Shown: positions 14,901 to 20,610, counted from the stretch's first letter. The stretch: DNA of 20,610 nucleotides from Magnetovibrio sp. (GCA_016763255.1 JAESUA010000249.1:1-20610); one strand, 5' to 3'. The notes: generated by a model from the letters alone, not told the origin. Made by a program: numbers and translations.

Positions 14901-16058
14901 CTGTTGGTGAAGATGTGATTCAACTTCCCGGGCATGGCTGGCGGCGTCCAATGCGGCACGTTCCAGGTCGGCTTGTTGACGACGCAATGCTTCTGCAATG
15001 CGGTCGGTTTGGGCTTCCATGCGGTCGCCACGTGCACCCATTTCCGCGCCCGCGCCAGCCAACAGTTCTGATCCGGTTTCAATGCGCTGCAGGGCTTCTT
15101 CTGTGGCGCCGTTCAGGGTGTTAATGCGATCACCAAGCATTTCGCCAATATTTTCAGCTCGCACCGATGTTTCGGTGGAAATACGCGCAAGATCTTCGGT
15201 GCGTTCATGGAACGTGTCCGCAACCTCATGGGCATGGCGCGAACTGTTATCGGCGGTGTCTGACAATTCCTGAATGCGGCGCTCTAAGACCTCGACCAAA
15301 TCTTCGGCCTTGGCGTTGGCGCGATCAGTGGCGGTGGCGATATCGTGGCCGCGACGGTGCAATATGTCGCTGACATCACGCGCGCGGGTTTCGGCTTTTT
15401 CCGAGACCACACGCAGATCTTCAGTTTCACGTGACAAAGCTTCGGCAACGGCGCGAGCGCGCAGATCGGCGTCTTCGGACACCCTTGAAAGTTCCATGGT
15501 GCGCTCGCGCACCTGGGTGGTGATGGCTTCGGCGCGATTATAGGCCTCATCCGAGGCCTTGGTCAGGTCTTTGGCCTGGCGCCGCAGACTGTCGGTGATT
15601 TCTTTGACCCGGCTTTGCGAACGATCCGACGGATAGGTCAGCTGTCGAATTTGCCAGCGCAAATGTGAGGTTTCGCCGCGCAGGCTATGACCACGTTCAA
15701 ACAACGCAATCACCATCCACAACAGCGCAACAGGTGTGAAGACCCCCGCCGCCAAACCACCCAGTTCGTGGGGCAGCAGCTCGAACAAAACGTCCCATCC
15801 GATATATTGGGCAATATAATTGTTGGTCAGCCACAGCCACCCGACGCTGGCCAAGATGCCGATGCCGGTGGCGAATTTATAGCGCAGATAAAATGGTTGG
15901 TGCCATTCGTCATAGTCTTGCGAAGCTGCAGCCTGCCGCTCGTCTTGGGCCCGGGACGCATCAAGGGACGCATCAAGGTCTGCGAAACCCTCGATATCAA
16001 GGATATCAAGCGCTCCCGATTTTTCACCCTTGCCTTGGCTGTGCGGATCTTTGACCAT
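11913..16058 (-). CDS. Giant membrane-anchored coiled-coil repeat protein (44 x 25-residue repeats), GPR/TipN-like
   Basis: About 1,381 residues from ATG 16058; a GTG at 16091 would add 11 residues, and neither start has a clear ribosome-binding site. In order: an acidic N-terminus (1-55); two membrane helices (about 62-78 and 102-120) with basic residues before the first and after the second, so both ends are cytoplasmic; 44 consecutive repeats (residues 151-1246), all 25 residues long except unit 19, which has 21; and a 135-residue tail (1247-1381). The whole protein lacks cysteine and the repeat region lacks proline. Each unit has hydrophobic residues near positions 1, 4, 8, 15 and 22, Thr/Ser near 12, Asp/Glu near 14, Ser near 19 and often Arg/Lys at 25, the pattern of a coiled coil with 7+7+11 periodicity. 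From memory, layout and tail resemble the Agrobacterium Growth Pole Ring protein and similar giant alphaproteobacterial polarity proteins. Function is inferred as a scaffold, not an enzyme. Confidence 0.85.
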   Translation of the reverse strand: MVKDPHSQGKGEKSGALDILDIEGFADLDASLDASRAQDERQAAASQDYDEWHQPFYLRYKFATGIGILASVGWLWLTNNYIAQYIGWDVLFELLPHELGGLAAGVFTPVALLWMVIALFERGHSLRGETSHLRWQIRQLTYPSDRSQSRVKEITDSLRRQAKDLTKASDEAYNRAEAITTQVRERTMELSRVSEDADLRARAVAEALSRETEDLRVVSEKAETRARDVSDILHRRGHDIATATDRANAKAEDLVEVLERRIQELSDTADNSSRHAHEVADTFHERTEDLARISTETSVRAENIGEMLGDRINTLNGATEEALQRIETGSELLAGAGAEMGARGDRMEAQTDRIAEALRRQQADLERAALDAASHAREVESHLHQQTLALNSTADNVAAKVKSMSETMGEQAHELVAASDLVALRMKAAGEAFQAEAKSLVGSSQNAADHTAQVRELLRKTSMDLSHISAKALDQVETVGKSLQARSDELGVAGDDAETRVLNAGDAIKLQTQNIKDATQNSLERIDEVTARLQGGSAELDGVSANAQSALGEAARIMEEGAQRIHASAHSGASSIAISTRAMKEGLDGLNTSSERTAQVTENFRNHLHDFKEVSADAVGSISELGDIVQDRTRVLEGVADNATGKLSDAGDELQKRSEHMVYVAARTGKLVTKASEDLSDRTDVLEDVSDRAENRLRELGDAVRQSLSNLMESSDEATDRLDNVSRTLEGQTESVSRVTSLAVDDVDKATSALMERSREVGSASDRAARLISLVSDALHRQTAGLTDASKQAAERIDVMGENIKEHARELDDLGNQATDRLLETGEKLKESAFSLQNTADDSVARVRQVTDAVSDSERVVAQRTESAERELESISRRLAERAAEAARVSEAAGDRLNGISDTFHRHTTDLDVALDHAGERLEDIGGLLSRRSEDLTHAYTHASDHIRTFSDDMHNQATGLMEVSDRAANKLGEVGERLNEEVHGVNQTVDKAAKLIDRVTNAFHHQTSDLGAASERAAGEVERVNDLIQRSAGEMNRMSDDTVRNLGTAGENLRQHLGELSSASSQATAKLEGSADALRHQGHEVVAVSQDALSKLGQVGDALDRRTDDVARLTEGSLDKIRVFLDQMEHQTKNSVQDAEKVTDHLSIAHDRARGQLGELNRMYGRAEKGAAILGDALDKQSKNVAAVTEQSVARVVAWDKTLREGVSELTRATDSVGQKLDGASAKVEQGTRDLLSAVEKANALNQNLDATLDRGHVEDFMRRSAFISEKLQSLAVDLARTVEVPITEDDWRRFNKGEKGIFVRKMLGYKEKNTLSAIKSVYQEDGEFRDYVGRYISEFSSMMDKARERDHDGVLENTFLSSDMGKLYMILSKALGREL
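12321..15608 (-). repeat. Protein-level tandem repeat, period 75 bp (25 codons), 44 units
   Basis: Counting through the translation gives 44 contiguous units totalling 1,096 residues with no linker: 43 units of 25 and one of 21 (14196-14258). The check closes exactly: 161 residues before, 1,096 in repeats and 135 after make 1,392 from the GTG. Units share a pattern, not nucleotide identity, so this is an old, diverged repeat rather than a recent DNA amplification. Confidence 0.9.
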
Positions 16059-16119
16059 GCCCCGTGCGTACCCCAGTAAGCGGACCCACACCTGCAGGCC
16101 CCAGTTCTAAGTGGCACAG

Positions 16120-16148
16120 ATCATACACCCTCTATATAGGGCGGTAAA
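16120..16148 (-). promoter_or_regulatory. Candidate sigma70-type promoter of the giant coiled-coil gene
   Basis: Read on the - strand, TTTACC (16148-16143) lies 17 nt before TATGAT (16125-16120), matching the -35 and -10 consensus at four and five of six positions. The predicted transcript start is near 16112, some 20-55 nt before the two possible start codons. Confidence 0.45.
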
Positions 16149-16168
16149 TAGCTTCTGGACGCTACATA

Positions 16169-16218
16169 TTGTGCAAAATGGCGAATCTCCATCTAGGAAA
16201 TCCGCCAAATGTGCACAA
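16169..16218. promoter_or_regulatory. Large interrupted inverted repeat upstream of the giant gene
   Basis: TTGTGCA (16169-16175) pairs with TGCACAA (16212-16218), and inside it TGGCG (16179-16183) pairs with CGCCA (16203-16207). AAA opposite AATG forms an internal bulge and the central loop is 19 nt. It lies between the tauE stop and the promoter candidate. With no T-tract it is more likely a protein-binding dyad or a Rho-type/processing structure than an intrinsic terminator. Confidence 0.45.
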
Positions 16219-16232
16219 ACCACCTGAGAGCT

Positions 16233-16241
16233 TGTGGATAA
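16233..16241 (-). promoter_or_regulatory. Perfect consensus DnaA-box 9-mer
   Basis: The - strand reads TTATCCACA, the strongest known DnaA-box sequence. Only one is seen in this gap, so it does not look like a replication origin. It sits about 85 nt upstream of the promoter candidate for the giant gene and just behind the tauE stop codon. Confidence 0.35.
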
Positions 16242-16250
16242 CCTTATGCG

Positions 16251-17345
16251 CTAAGCATCCGCAGGCTCCGGAACACCTTCGGCCTCCGTCGCCGCAAGTT
16301 TTTTACGTTTATCTTCCGCAATGCCCTTAACCAGGGCCGTCAAGATGGCCACAGCACCGGCCAACAAGGCTAAGCCCAGGGTGGCGAAGCTGATGTTTGA
16401 CAACACTTCACTGGTGGCCGCAGGCAGGGTATCGATCATGCCAAGATTTGAGAAATACACCGGCAGCTTGAAGAAACGGCTGACCAGCACGATCAACATG
16501 ATCATGCCCATGATCATCTTAACCACCCAATCTTTGACGTAAGTGGTGCCGATGGCACCGATCTGCACGCCAAACAAGGACCCGGCCAAGATGATCATCG
16601 CCAACCGGATATCGACAAAGCCGTCCCAGGCAAACAACAAGCTACCACCAGCGCCCATGACAAAAGCGACCACCAATTCGGTTGCCGTGGCCATAATCGC
16701 CGGAACCCCCAGCACATAGATCATAGCTGGAACACCGATGAAACCACCGACCGCGATGGAGGACGCCAACAAACCGGTGGCAAAGCCCAACGGCGCAATA
16801 AACAATACCGAGACTTGTCTGTTGCCGATCGACTTAAAGCGCATCATGGTGCCGGGAATGCGAATGGATTGCACCCACAGGGCCAACTTCGGCGTGACGT
16901 GTTCACCTTCTGGGATATTTTGTTTGCGGCTACGCAGCGCGTCACGCATCACGAACCCGCCAACCACCGCCAGCACCACCACAAATACGGCAGAGACATA
17001 GAGGTTAGTGCCGTCGTCGCCAAATTTATCACGAATATCGGTCATGAAGCCTTTGCCAATAAACACCCCGGCTTCGGCAAAAAACCCCATCACGAGGCCC
17101 AACTTGACATCAACTTGACCGTATTTTGCCCGTTTGATCGAGCCCACCAAGGCTTTGGGAAATTTGTGCGCCATGTTGCTGGCCACCGCGACAATAGCCG
17201 GGACTCCCAGGCTCATCATCGCCGGCGTTAAAACGAACGCGCCGCCGGAACCGATAAAGCCACTGACCATGCCACCGACGAAGCCAACCAGGAACAGCAG
17301 CACGACAATGCTAGGGGTGAGATCAAGGAAGGTTATGGCTTCCAT
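16251..17345 (-). CDS. TauE/SafE-family anion exporter (candidate sulfite or sulfonate exporter)
   Basis: This 364-residue membrane protein has the duplicated TauE/SafE signature: GMVSGFIGSGGAFVLTPAMM (25-44) in the first half and GLLASSIAVGGFIGVPAMIY (191-210) in the second, each followed by LGVPAI. About eight or nine hydrophobic segments are visible. A polar loop at about 134-180 and the charged C-terminus (345-364) make it longer than the usual roughly 260 residues. The family exports sulfite, sulfoacetate and related organic anions. In an organism with a Dsr pathway, sulfite export or balance is a plausible role, but substrate is inferred. An AAGGAG ribosome-binding site lies 8 nt before ATG 17345. 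It is the last gene of an operon with the tandem Usp protein (91-bp gap) and a small membrane protein. Confidence 0.88.
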   Translation of the reverse strand: MEAITFLDLTPSIVVLLFLVGFVGGMVSGFIGSGGAFVLTPAMMSLGVPAIVAVASNMAHKFPKALVGSIKRAKYGQVDVKLGLVMGFFAEAGVFIGKGFMTDIRDKFGDDGTNLYVSAVFVVVLAVVGGFVMRDALRSRKQNIPEGEHVTPKLALWVQSIRIPGTMMRFKSIGNRQVSVLFIAPLGFATGLLASSIAVGGFIGVPAMIYVLGVPAIMATATELVVAFVMGAGGSLLFAWDGFVDIRLAMIILAGSLFGVQIGAIGTTYVKDWVVKMIMGMIMLIVLVSRFFKLPVYFSNLGMIDTLPAATSEVLSNISFATLGLALLAGAVAILTALVKGIAEDKRKKLAATEAEGVPEPADA

Positions 17346-17362
17346 GGGAGACTCCTTTTGGG

Positions 17363-17378
17363 TCGAGCAACGGCTCGA
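17363..17378. promoter_or_regulatory. Hairpin in the gap between usp and tauE
   Basis: TCGAGC (17363-17368) and GCTCGA (17373-17378) form a perfect 6-bp stem with a 4-nt loop just upstream of the tauE ribosome-binding site. No T-tract follows on the - strand. It could stabilise or limit the tauE part of the message. Confidence 0.35.
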
Positions 17379-17436
17379 TCACGTTTCATTTTGATTTTCT
17401 TGAGGGGGAAGGAACCTCAGATACGGCGTTGTTTAG

Positions 17437-18318
17437 TCAGCCACCACGCGCGATTAACACGGCCATCTCGGTCTGGTTGATCACCCGTTCGGCTTTGGAA
17501 CCAAACAACATGCGGCCAATCCCGGTGCGACCAAAATTGCCCAATACAATCAAACCGGCCTGACGATCATGGGCGGTATCGACGATGACATCGTCGGCAG
17601 CCCCTTCATCGACCACACCGCGGGCTTGAATGCCTTGCGATTTGAGAAATTCAAGCACCCGATCGACAATCGGTTGGGCTTCATTTTGACGACGCTCAGA
17701 ATGCACCGGCACCTTAACCGACAACACCGACAACGGCACACCACCGGTTTTGGCCAGTTCCGCAGCCGCCACAGCGGCCATGTCGCTAAAGCGCGAACCA
17801 TCGGTGGCGACCAGGATCGAGGTCCACATGTAGGCCGTTTCCGGCACCACCATGACGGAGCACGGCGCATAACCGATCACCTTGGCGGTGGCATCGCCCA
17901 ACATCAGACGTGCCAAGCCCCGACGCCCTTTGCGCCCCATGACAATCAAGTCGGACTGCAAATCCTTGGATGCCTCGACAATCACTTCGTAAGGGTCGTC
18001 GCCAGACCGCACATGACCGGTGCATTGGATACCGGCATCCGTAGCCATCTTTTCAATGCGTTGAATGGTTTGATCGGTTTGACGTTCGGCCTGCTGGTCA
18101 TTGGGTTTGCCCATCCAACCGGCTTCACCAGGTGTCGAAATGGCCGACAAAATGTGGAGATGCGCACCATGATTCTGGCACATCTTAAGGGCGATGCGTT
18201 CCGCACCGGCACTCCATTCCGATCCGTCGGTCGCCAACAACACGTTTTCGAAACGCCCAATGGGCGAAAGCTGCGGTGCCAAAGCCGCGTCCTCCTGCAT
18301 GGTCTCCACTGAAGTCAT
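17437..18318 (-). CDS. Tandem universal stress protein (two UspA domains)
   Basis: This 293-residue cytoplasmic protein has two Usp domains, about 23-159 and 165-291. Each begins with a beta-strand ending in ATDGS (29-33 and 171-175). The nucleotide-binding motif G-2x-G-9x-G-S/T is complete in the second domain (G260, G263, G273, S274). In the first domain D142 takes the Ser/Thr place after G141, so ATP binding there may be altered. Usp proteins are usually ATP-binding stress or energy sensors. The gene starts 4 bp after the upstream small membrane protein gene and precedes tauE by 91 bp. A Usp encoded between two membrane proteins could regulate the exporter; that is inference from context. 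The chosen ATG at 18318 is the first in frame. Confidence 0.92.
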   Translation of the reverse strand: MTSVETMQEDAALAPQLSPIGRFENVLLATDGSEWSAGAERIALKMCQNHGAHLHILSAISTPGEAGWMGKPNDQQAERQTDQTIQRIEKMATDAGIQCTGHVRSGDDPYEVIVEASKDLQSDLIVMGRKGRRGLARLMLGDATAKVIGYAPCSVMVVPETAYMWTSILVATDGSRFSDMAAVAAAELAKTGGVPLSVLSVKVPVHSERRQNEAQPIVDRVLEFLKSQGIQARGVVDEGAADDVIVDTAHDRQAGLIVLGNFGRTGIGRMLFGSKAERVINQTEMAVLIARGG

Positions 18319-18322
18319 GCTA

Positions 18323-18640
18323 TCACCGCTTTGCTTTCAAACCCAAGGCTTCCCAGAATCGGTCTGTGAAAATACCGTGGACAATGGAAAAAACAAAGGC
18401 GATGCCGAGCGGCAACATGAACATCGACTTGTCGCCCCGATTGGTCATTTCTGCGGCATGGCGGATGTCTGCGTTAAAGGTGTAGAGGCCGTAATACAGC
18501 GCCACGCTCATCAAACCAAAGAGGATGGCGAACTTGGCTGGGCGGCGCAGCATAAACAGGCTGCGCAAGCGGCGGCGGCGTTTGGGGGTGTTTTCGGCAA
18601 TGGCGGCGCCATTGGCATGTGTGACCATTGTCTCGGTCAT
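18323..18640 (-). CDS. Small two-helix membrane protein of the tauE operon, function unknown
   Basis: This 105-residue protein matches no family I can name with confidence. It has a basic cluster (KRRRRLRSLFMLRR, 20-33) followed by two hydrophobic helices (about 35-55 and 73-92), with a polar stretch including HAAEMTNRGD between them. By the positive-inside rule both termini are cytoplasmic. TAGGAG upstream with 6-nt spacing supports ATG 18640. The 4-bp gap to the usp gene indicates one operon with the stress protein and the TauE exporter. It may be an accessory subunit of the exporter. As the first gene, its upstream region (18641-18853) should hold the operon promoter. Confidence 0.82.
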   Translation of the reverse strand: MTETMVTHANGAAIAENTPKRRRRLRSLFMLRRPAKFAILFGLMSVALYYGLYTFNADIRHAAEMTNRGDKSMFMLPLGIAFVFSIVHGIFTDRFWEALGLKAKR

Positions 18641-18808
18641 CCTTTGCTCCTAACCAGGTCGTCTAAAGCGTCGTTTTACATTCCAAAACGGAATTCCCTC
18701 AATGGGTGCAAAATATATTGATAAAATCTTAAAGGTATCATCAAAATTGCTAACCATCGGATTTTAAGTCAAAAAACGCTAGTGATTGTCCGGCGGAGTA
18801 TCGTGTTT

Positions 18809-18828
18809 AACAAGATTGTTTCCCAATC
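18809..18828. promoter_or_regulatory. Overlapping dyads before the LysR gene (candidate operator)
   Basis: AACAA-GA-TTGTT (18809-18820) and GATTG-N5-CAATC (18814-18828) overlap in the divergent intergenic region, 26 nt before the lysR start. LysR-type regulators often bind dyads between themselves and a divergent target. Neither dyad is an exact T-N11-A, so the assignment is tentative. The rest of the 213-bp gap is A+T-rich, with no confident -35/-10 pair for the - strand operon. Confidence 0.35.
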
Positions 18829-18841
18829 AATTCTTTTTTGC

Positions 18842-18847
18842 TAATAT
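18842..18847 (+). promoter_or_regulatory. Candidate extended -10 element of lysR
   Basis: TAATAT at 18842-18847 is preceded by TGC, giving the extended -10 form TGnTAATAT. The expected transcript start would fall on or within a few bases of the lysR ATG at 18854. No convincing -35 is present at normal spacing. Confidence 0.35.
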
Positions 18848-18853
18848 TCCTGA

Positions 18854-19765
18854 ATGGAATACAAAAACCTTCCTGATATACGCGGTTGGGCGGCGTTGCG
18901 CGCGGTCGTGGAAAAGGGCAGCGTCTCCGCCGCAGCACATGTGCTGAACGTCGGTCAGCCCGCCGTGACCAAGCGCCTGCACACCTTGGAAGACAGCTAT
19001 GGCCTGACCCTGGTGGAACGCGGCGGCGGTCAGGTGCGCCTCACCGCCGCGGGGGAAAAGGTCTACCTGTTGGCGGTGCAAACCCTGGATCGTCAGTTGA
19101 CCTTGCGCCACGAACTGGAAAATATGAGGCGGGGCAAGTCCACCTTGCACCTGGATGTGACCATCGCCATCGGTGAACATTTTTTGCCCCGATTTTTGCT
19201 TCAGTTTTCCGAAATGTACCCGCAGTACCGAATCGATAGCCGCATGGTTTATGGCCGCCAGAGCGAAAACAACCTCGCCAGTGGCATGACCGACCTGGCA
19301 TTGCTGGAACGTCCGCCGGAACATCCCGACTTGATGGTGCAAAAGTGGATGGAGGATGAACTGCTTTTGGTGTGTGGCCTCAACCATCCACTTGTCGAGG
19401 AAGACATGATCCCCATCACCATGTTGCTGGACCTCAGCTACGTGTTGCGTGAACCGGGTTCGGCCGCCCGCCTTGATATGAACGAAGCCCTGGAACGCAT
19501 CGGCATCCACACGTTGGATATCGCATTAGAAGTGGGCGCGACCGATGCCCTGATCGATGTGTTGATCCCCGGCCTGCATACGAGTTTTTTGCCACGCTTT
19601 GCGGTCTTAGATCACATCAAAGCCGGACGCCTGCATCATATTAAGGTCAGCGGATTTCGCATCATGCGCACCCTGTGGATTGCCCGTCATCGCAACAACA
19701 TTGACCACCCGGTGGGCGATGCGCTGATCGACATCATCCGCCGGGATGCAAAAAACAAGACTTAG
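18854..19765 (+). CDS. LysR-family transcriptional regulator
   Basis: This 303-residue protein has the N-terminal winged helix-turn-helix of LysR regulators (about 10-66), with SVSAAAHVLNVGQPAVTKRL at 23-42 as the helix-turn-helix and ERGGGQVRLTAAGE (55-68) as the wing region. A linker helix and a periplasmic-binding-protein-like effector domain follow (about 95-295). The effector cannot be told from sequence. The gene is divergent from the small-membrane-protein/usp/tauE operon, the usual arrangement for a LysR regulator and its target, so control of that operon is a reasonable inference. There is no ribosome-binding site before the ATG, and a -10-like element sits directly upstream. The stop shares bases with the convergent dehydrogenase stop. 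Confidence 0.92.
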   Translation: MEYKNLPDIRGWAALRAVVEKGSVSAAAHVLNVGQPAVTKRLHTLEDSYGLTLVERGGGQVRLTAAGEKVYLLAVQTLDRQLTLRHELENMRRGKSTLHLDVTIAIGEHFLPRFLLQFSEMYPQYRIDSRMVYGRQSENNLASGMTDLALLERPPEHPDLMVQKWMEDELLLVCGLNHPLVEEDMIPITMLLDLSYVLREPGSAARLDMNEALERIGIHTLDIALEVGATDALIDVLIPGLHTSFLPRFAVLDHIKAGRLHHIKVSGFRIMRTLWIARHRNNIDHPVGDALIDIIRRDAKNKT

Positions 19766-20502
19766 TACATATGTTGGCCGCCGGTGACCCAAATTTCGGT
19801 ACCGGTGACATAGTTGCTGTCATCGGAACACAAATAATAGACCGTGCTGGCCACATCGCGCGGCGCGCCCATGCGATCCAACGGAATGCGCGGAATCAAG
19901 GCTTCATATTCGGGCTGGATCATCGAGGTTGCGATTTCGCCCGGTGCCACCGCGTTGACACGCACATCAAGCGCGGCAAATTCACCGGCCATCTCCCGGG
20001 TCATGGCGCTGAGCGCCGCCTTGGAAATGGAATAGGCCGATCCGGCAAACGGATGGATATAGTGCCCGGCGATAGACGTGATGTTGACGATCGAACCGCG
20101 GCCATTGTGCAGCACCGATGCGAAACCACGCGACAGCCTCAAGGCGGCAAAAAAGTTAATCTCAAACACGTCGCGCCAGGCATCCAAATCGCCATTGAGA
20201 CAACCTAAGCGTTCTTTGAACGGTGTTTTGGGCGAAAGCCCGGCATTGTTGACCAAGCCATGCAGTGGCGCACCATCAAGCAAGCCGAGAACCTTGGTGA
20301 TAAATGCCTGGACACTATCGGCATCGGCCAAATCCGTAGGGATGTGCGCCAGCCAATTTTTGTTGGTTTGGGCTTCTTCGGGGGCATCGCCACGCGCGCA
20401 GGTGATGATGCGCCACCCGCGTTCCAAAAACAAAAGAGCGGTGGCGAGGCCAATGCCGCGCGACGCGCCTGTGATGATGACTGTTTTCATTTCTTCACTC
20501 AT
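19762..20502 (-). CDS. Short-chain dehydrogenase/reductase (SDR family)
   Basis: This 246-residue classical SDR has the NAD(P)-binding TGASRGIG (11-18), NNAG (85-88), the catalytic S143, Y157 and K161 (YSISK), and the PG motif at 187-188 after the active site. Length and C-terminus (WVTGGQHMY) are typical of FabG-like reductases. Basic residues R15 and R38 near the cofactor site would favour NADP(H), an inference from family rules. Substrate is unknown and the neighbours give no hint. Two starts are possible: ATG 20502 and ATG 20490, four residues shorter; neither has a strong ribosome-binding site. The 3' end overlaps the lysR stop codon, tail to tail. Confidence 0.92.
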   Translation of the reverse strand: MSEEMKTVIITGASRGIGLATALLFLERGWRIITCARGDAPEEAQTNKNWLAHIPTDLADADSVQAFITKVLGLLDGAPLHGLVNNAGLSPKTPFKERLGCLNGDLDAWRDVFEINFFAALRLSRGFASVLHNGRGSIVNITSIAGHYIHPFAGSAYSISKAALSAMTREMAGEFAALDVRVNAVAPGEIATSMIQPEYEALIPRIPLDRMGAPRDVASTVYYLCSDDSNYVTGTEIWVTGGQHMY

Positions 20503-20562
20503 ACTGAGACGTTATGCCAAACCCGATAGGCTTTCCAGTAGGATCACCAATACGGATCAAAT

Positions 20563-20610
20563 ATGTGTGGAAACTTTGAAGTCAAAGTGGCGATGAAGAA
20601 GGTCAAAAAA
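20563..20610 (+). CDS. Possible start of a further gene running off the right edge
   Basis: From ATG 20563 the frame is open to the last base of the window (16 codons, Lys-rich; M-C-G-N-F-E-V-K-V-A-M-K-K-V-K-K). An internal ATG at 20593 could equally be the start. Only GGATC lies upstream as a weak ribosome-binding site. Too little is visible to name it or to be sure it is a gene. Confidence 0.25.
   Translation, partial: MCGNFEVKVAMKKVKK

Noticed and set aside
11913..16058. Reading the repeat protein as a methyl-accepting chemotaxis protein or a phage tape-measure protein
   Set aside because: There is no MCP signalling hairpin motif, no HAMP and no periplasmic sensor. There are no phage genes nearby, and the strict 25-residue repeat with an N-terminal membrane hairpin fits neither.
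16233..16241. DnaA box as evidence of a replication origin
   Set aside because: Only one perfect box, with no cluster of boxes, no A+T-rich unwinding region and no origin-linked genes (dnaA, dnaN, hemE, repC) nearby.

Overview
The window reads as chromosomal DNA of a sulfur-metabolising alphaproteobacterium, most likely a marine member of the Rhodospirillales. That placement rests on protein character and gene content and was not tested by any search. Coding is dense, with gaps of only 4-210 bp, and no tRNA, rRNA, insertion sequence, phage gene or CRISPR array was found.

Positions 1-6551 (+ strand) hold the distal part of a dissimilatory sulfite reductase (dsr) operon in the order dsrM (3' end only), dsrK, dsrL, dsrJ, dsrO, dsrP. 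DsrM, K, J, O and P form the transmembrane redox complex: cytochrome b, cytoplasmic FeS/CCG protein, periplasmic triheme cytochrome c, periplasmic ferredoxin and NrfD-type quinone protein. DsrL is the cytoplasmic flavoprotein that passes electrons between NAD(P)H and the sulfite reductase. Presence of dsrL together with this gene order favours the oxidative (sulfur-oxidiser) pathway, but dsrAB, dsrEFH and dsrC lie outside the window, so the direction is inferred. The operon ends in tandem hairpin terminators at 6577-6649.

Positions 6692-10830 (+) form a second unit for sirohaem amide supply to the reductase: a short leader ORF, a TrpD2/YbiB-like protein, dsrN (sirohaem amidase), a uroporphyrinogen-III C-methyltransferase and a two-lobed CbiX/SirB-type chelatase. 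An EamA-type transporter follows on the - strand (10787-11743), overlapping the chelatase gene tail to tail.

Positions 11913-16058 (-) hold the most remarkable object: a protein of about 1,380 residues with a two-helix membrane hairpin, then 44 consecutive repeats that keep an exact 25-residue register (one unit is 21), then a conserved-looking 135-residue tail. It resembles the giant polar coiled-coil proteins of alphaproteobacteria (GPR/TipN type). It has its own strong terminator (11822-11857), and its upstream region carries a candidate promoter, a large inverted repeat and a perfect DnaA-box 9-mer.

Positions 16251-18640 (-) form an operon of a small two-helix membrane protein, a tandem universal stress protein and a TauE/SafE-family anion exporter, possibly for sulfite or a related sulfur anion. 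A LysR-type regulator is transcribed divergently (18854-19765, +). A short-chain dehydrogenase (19762-20502, -) converges on it, and the start of a possible further + strand gene reaches the right edge.
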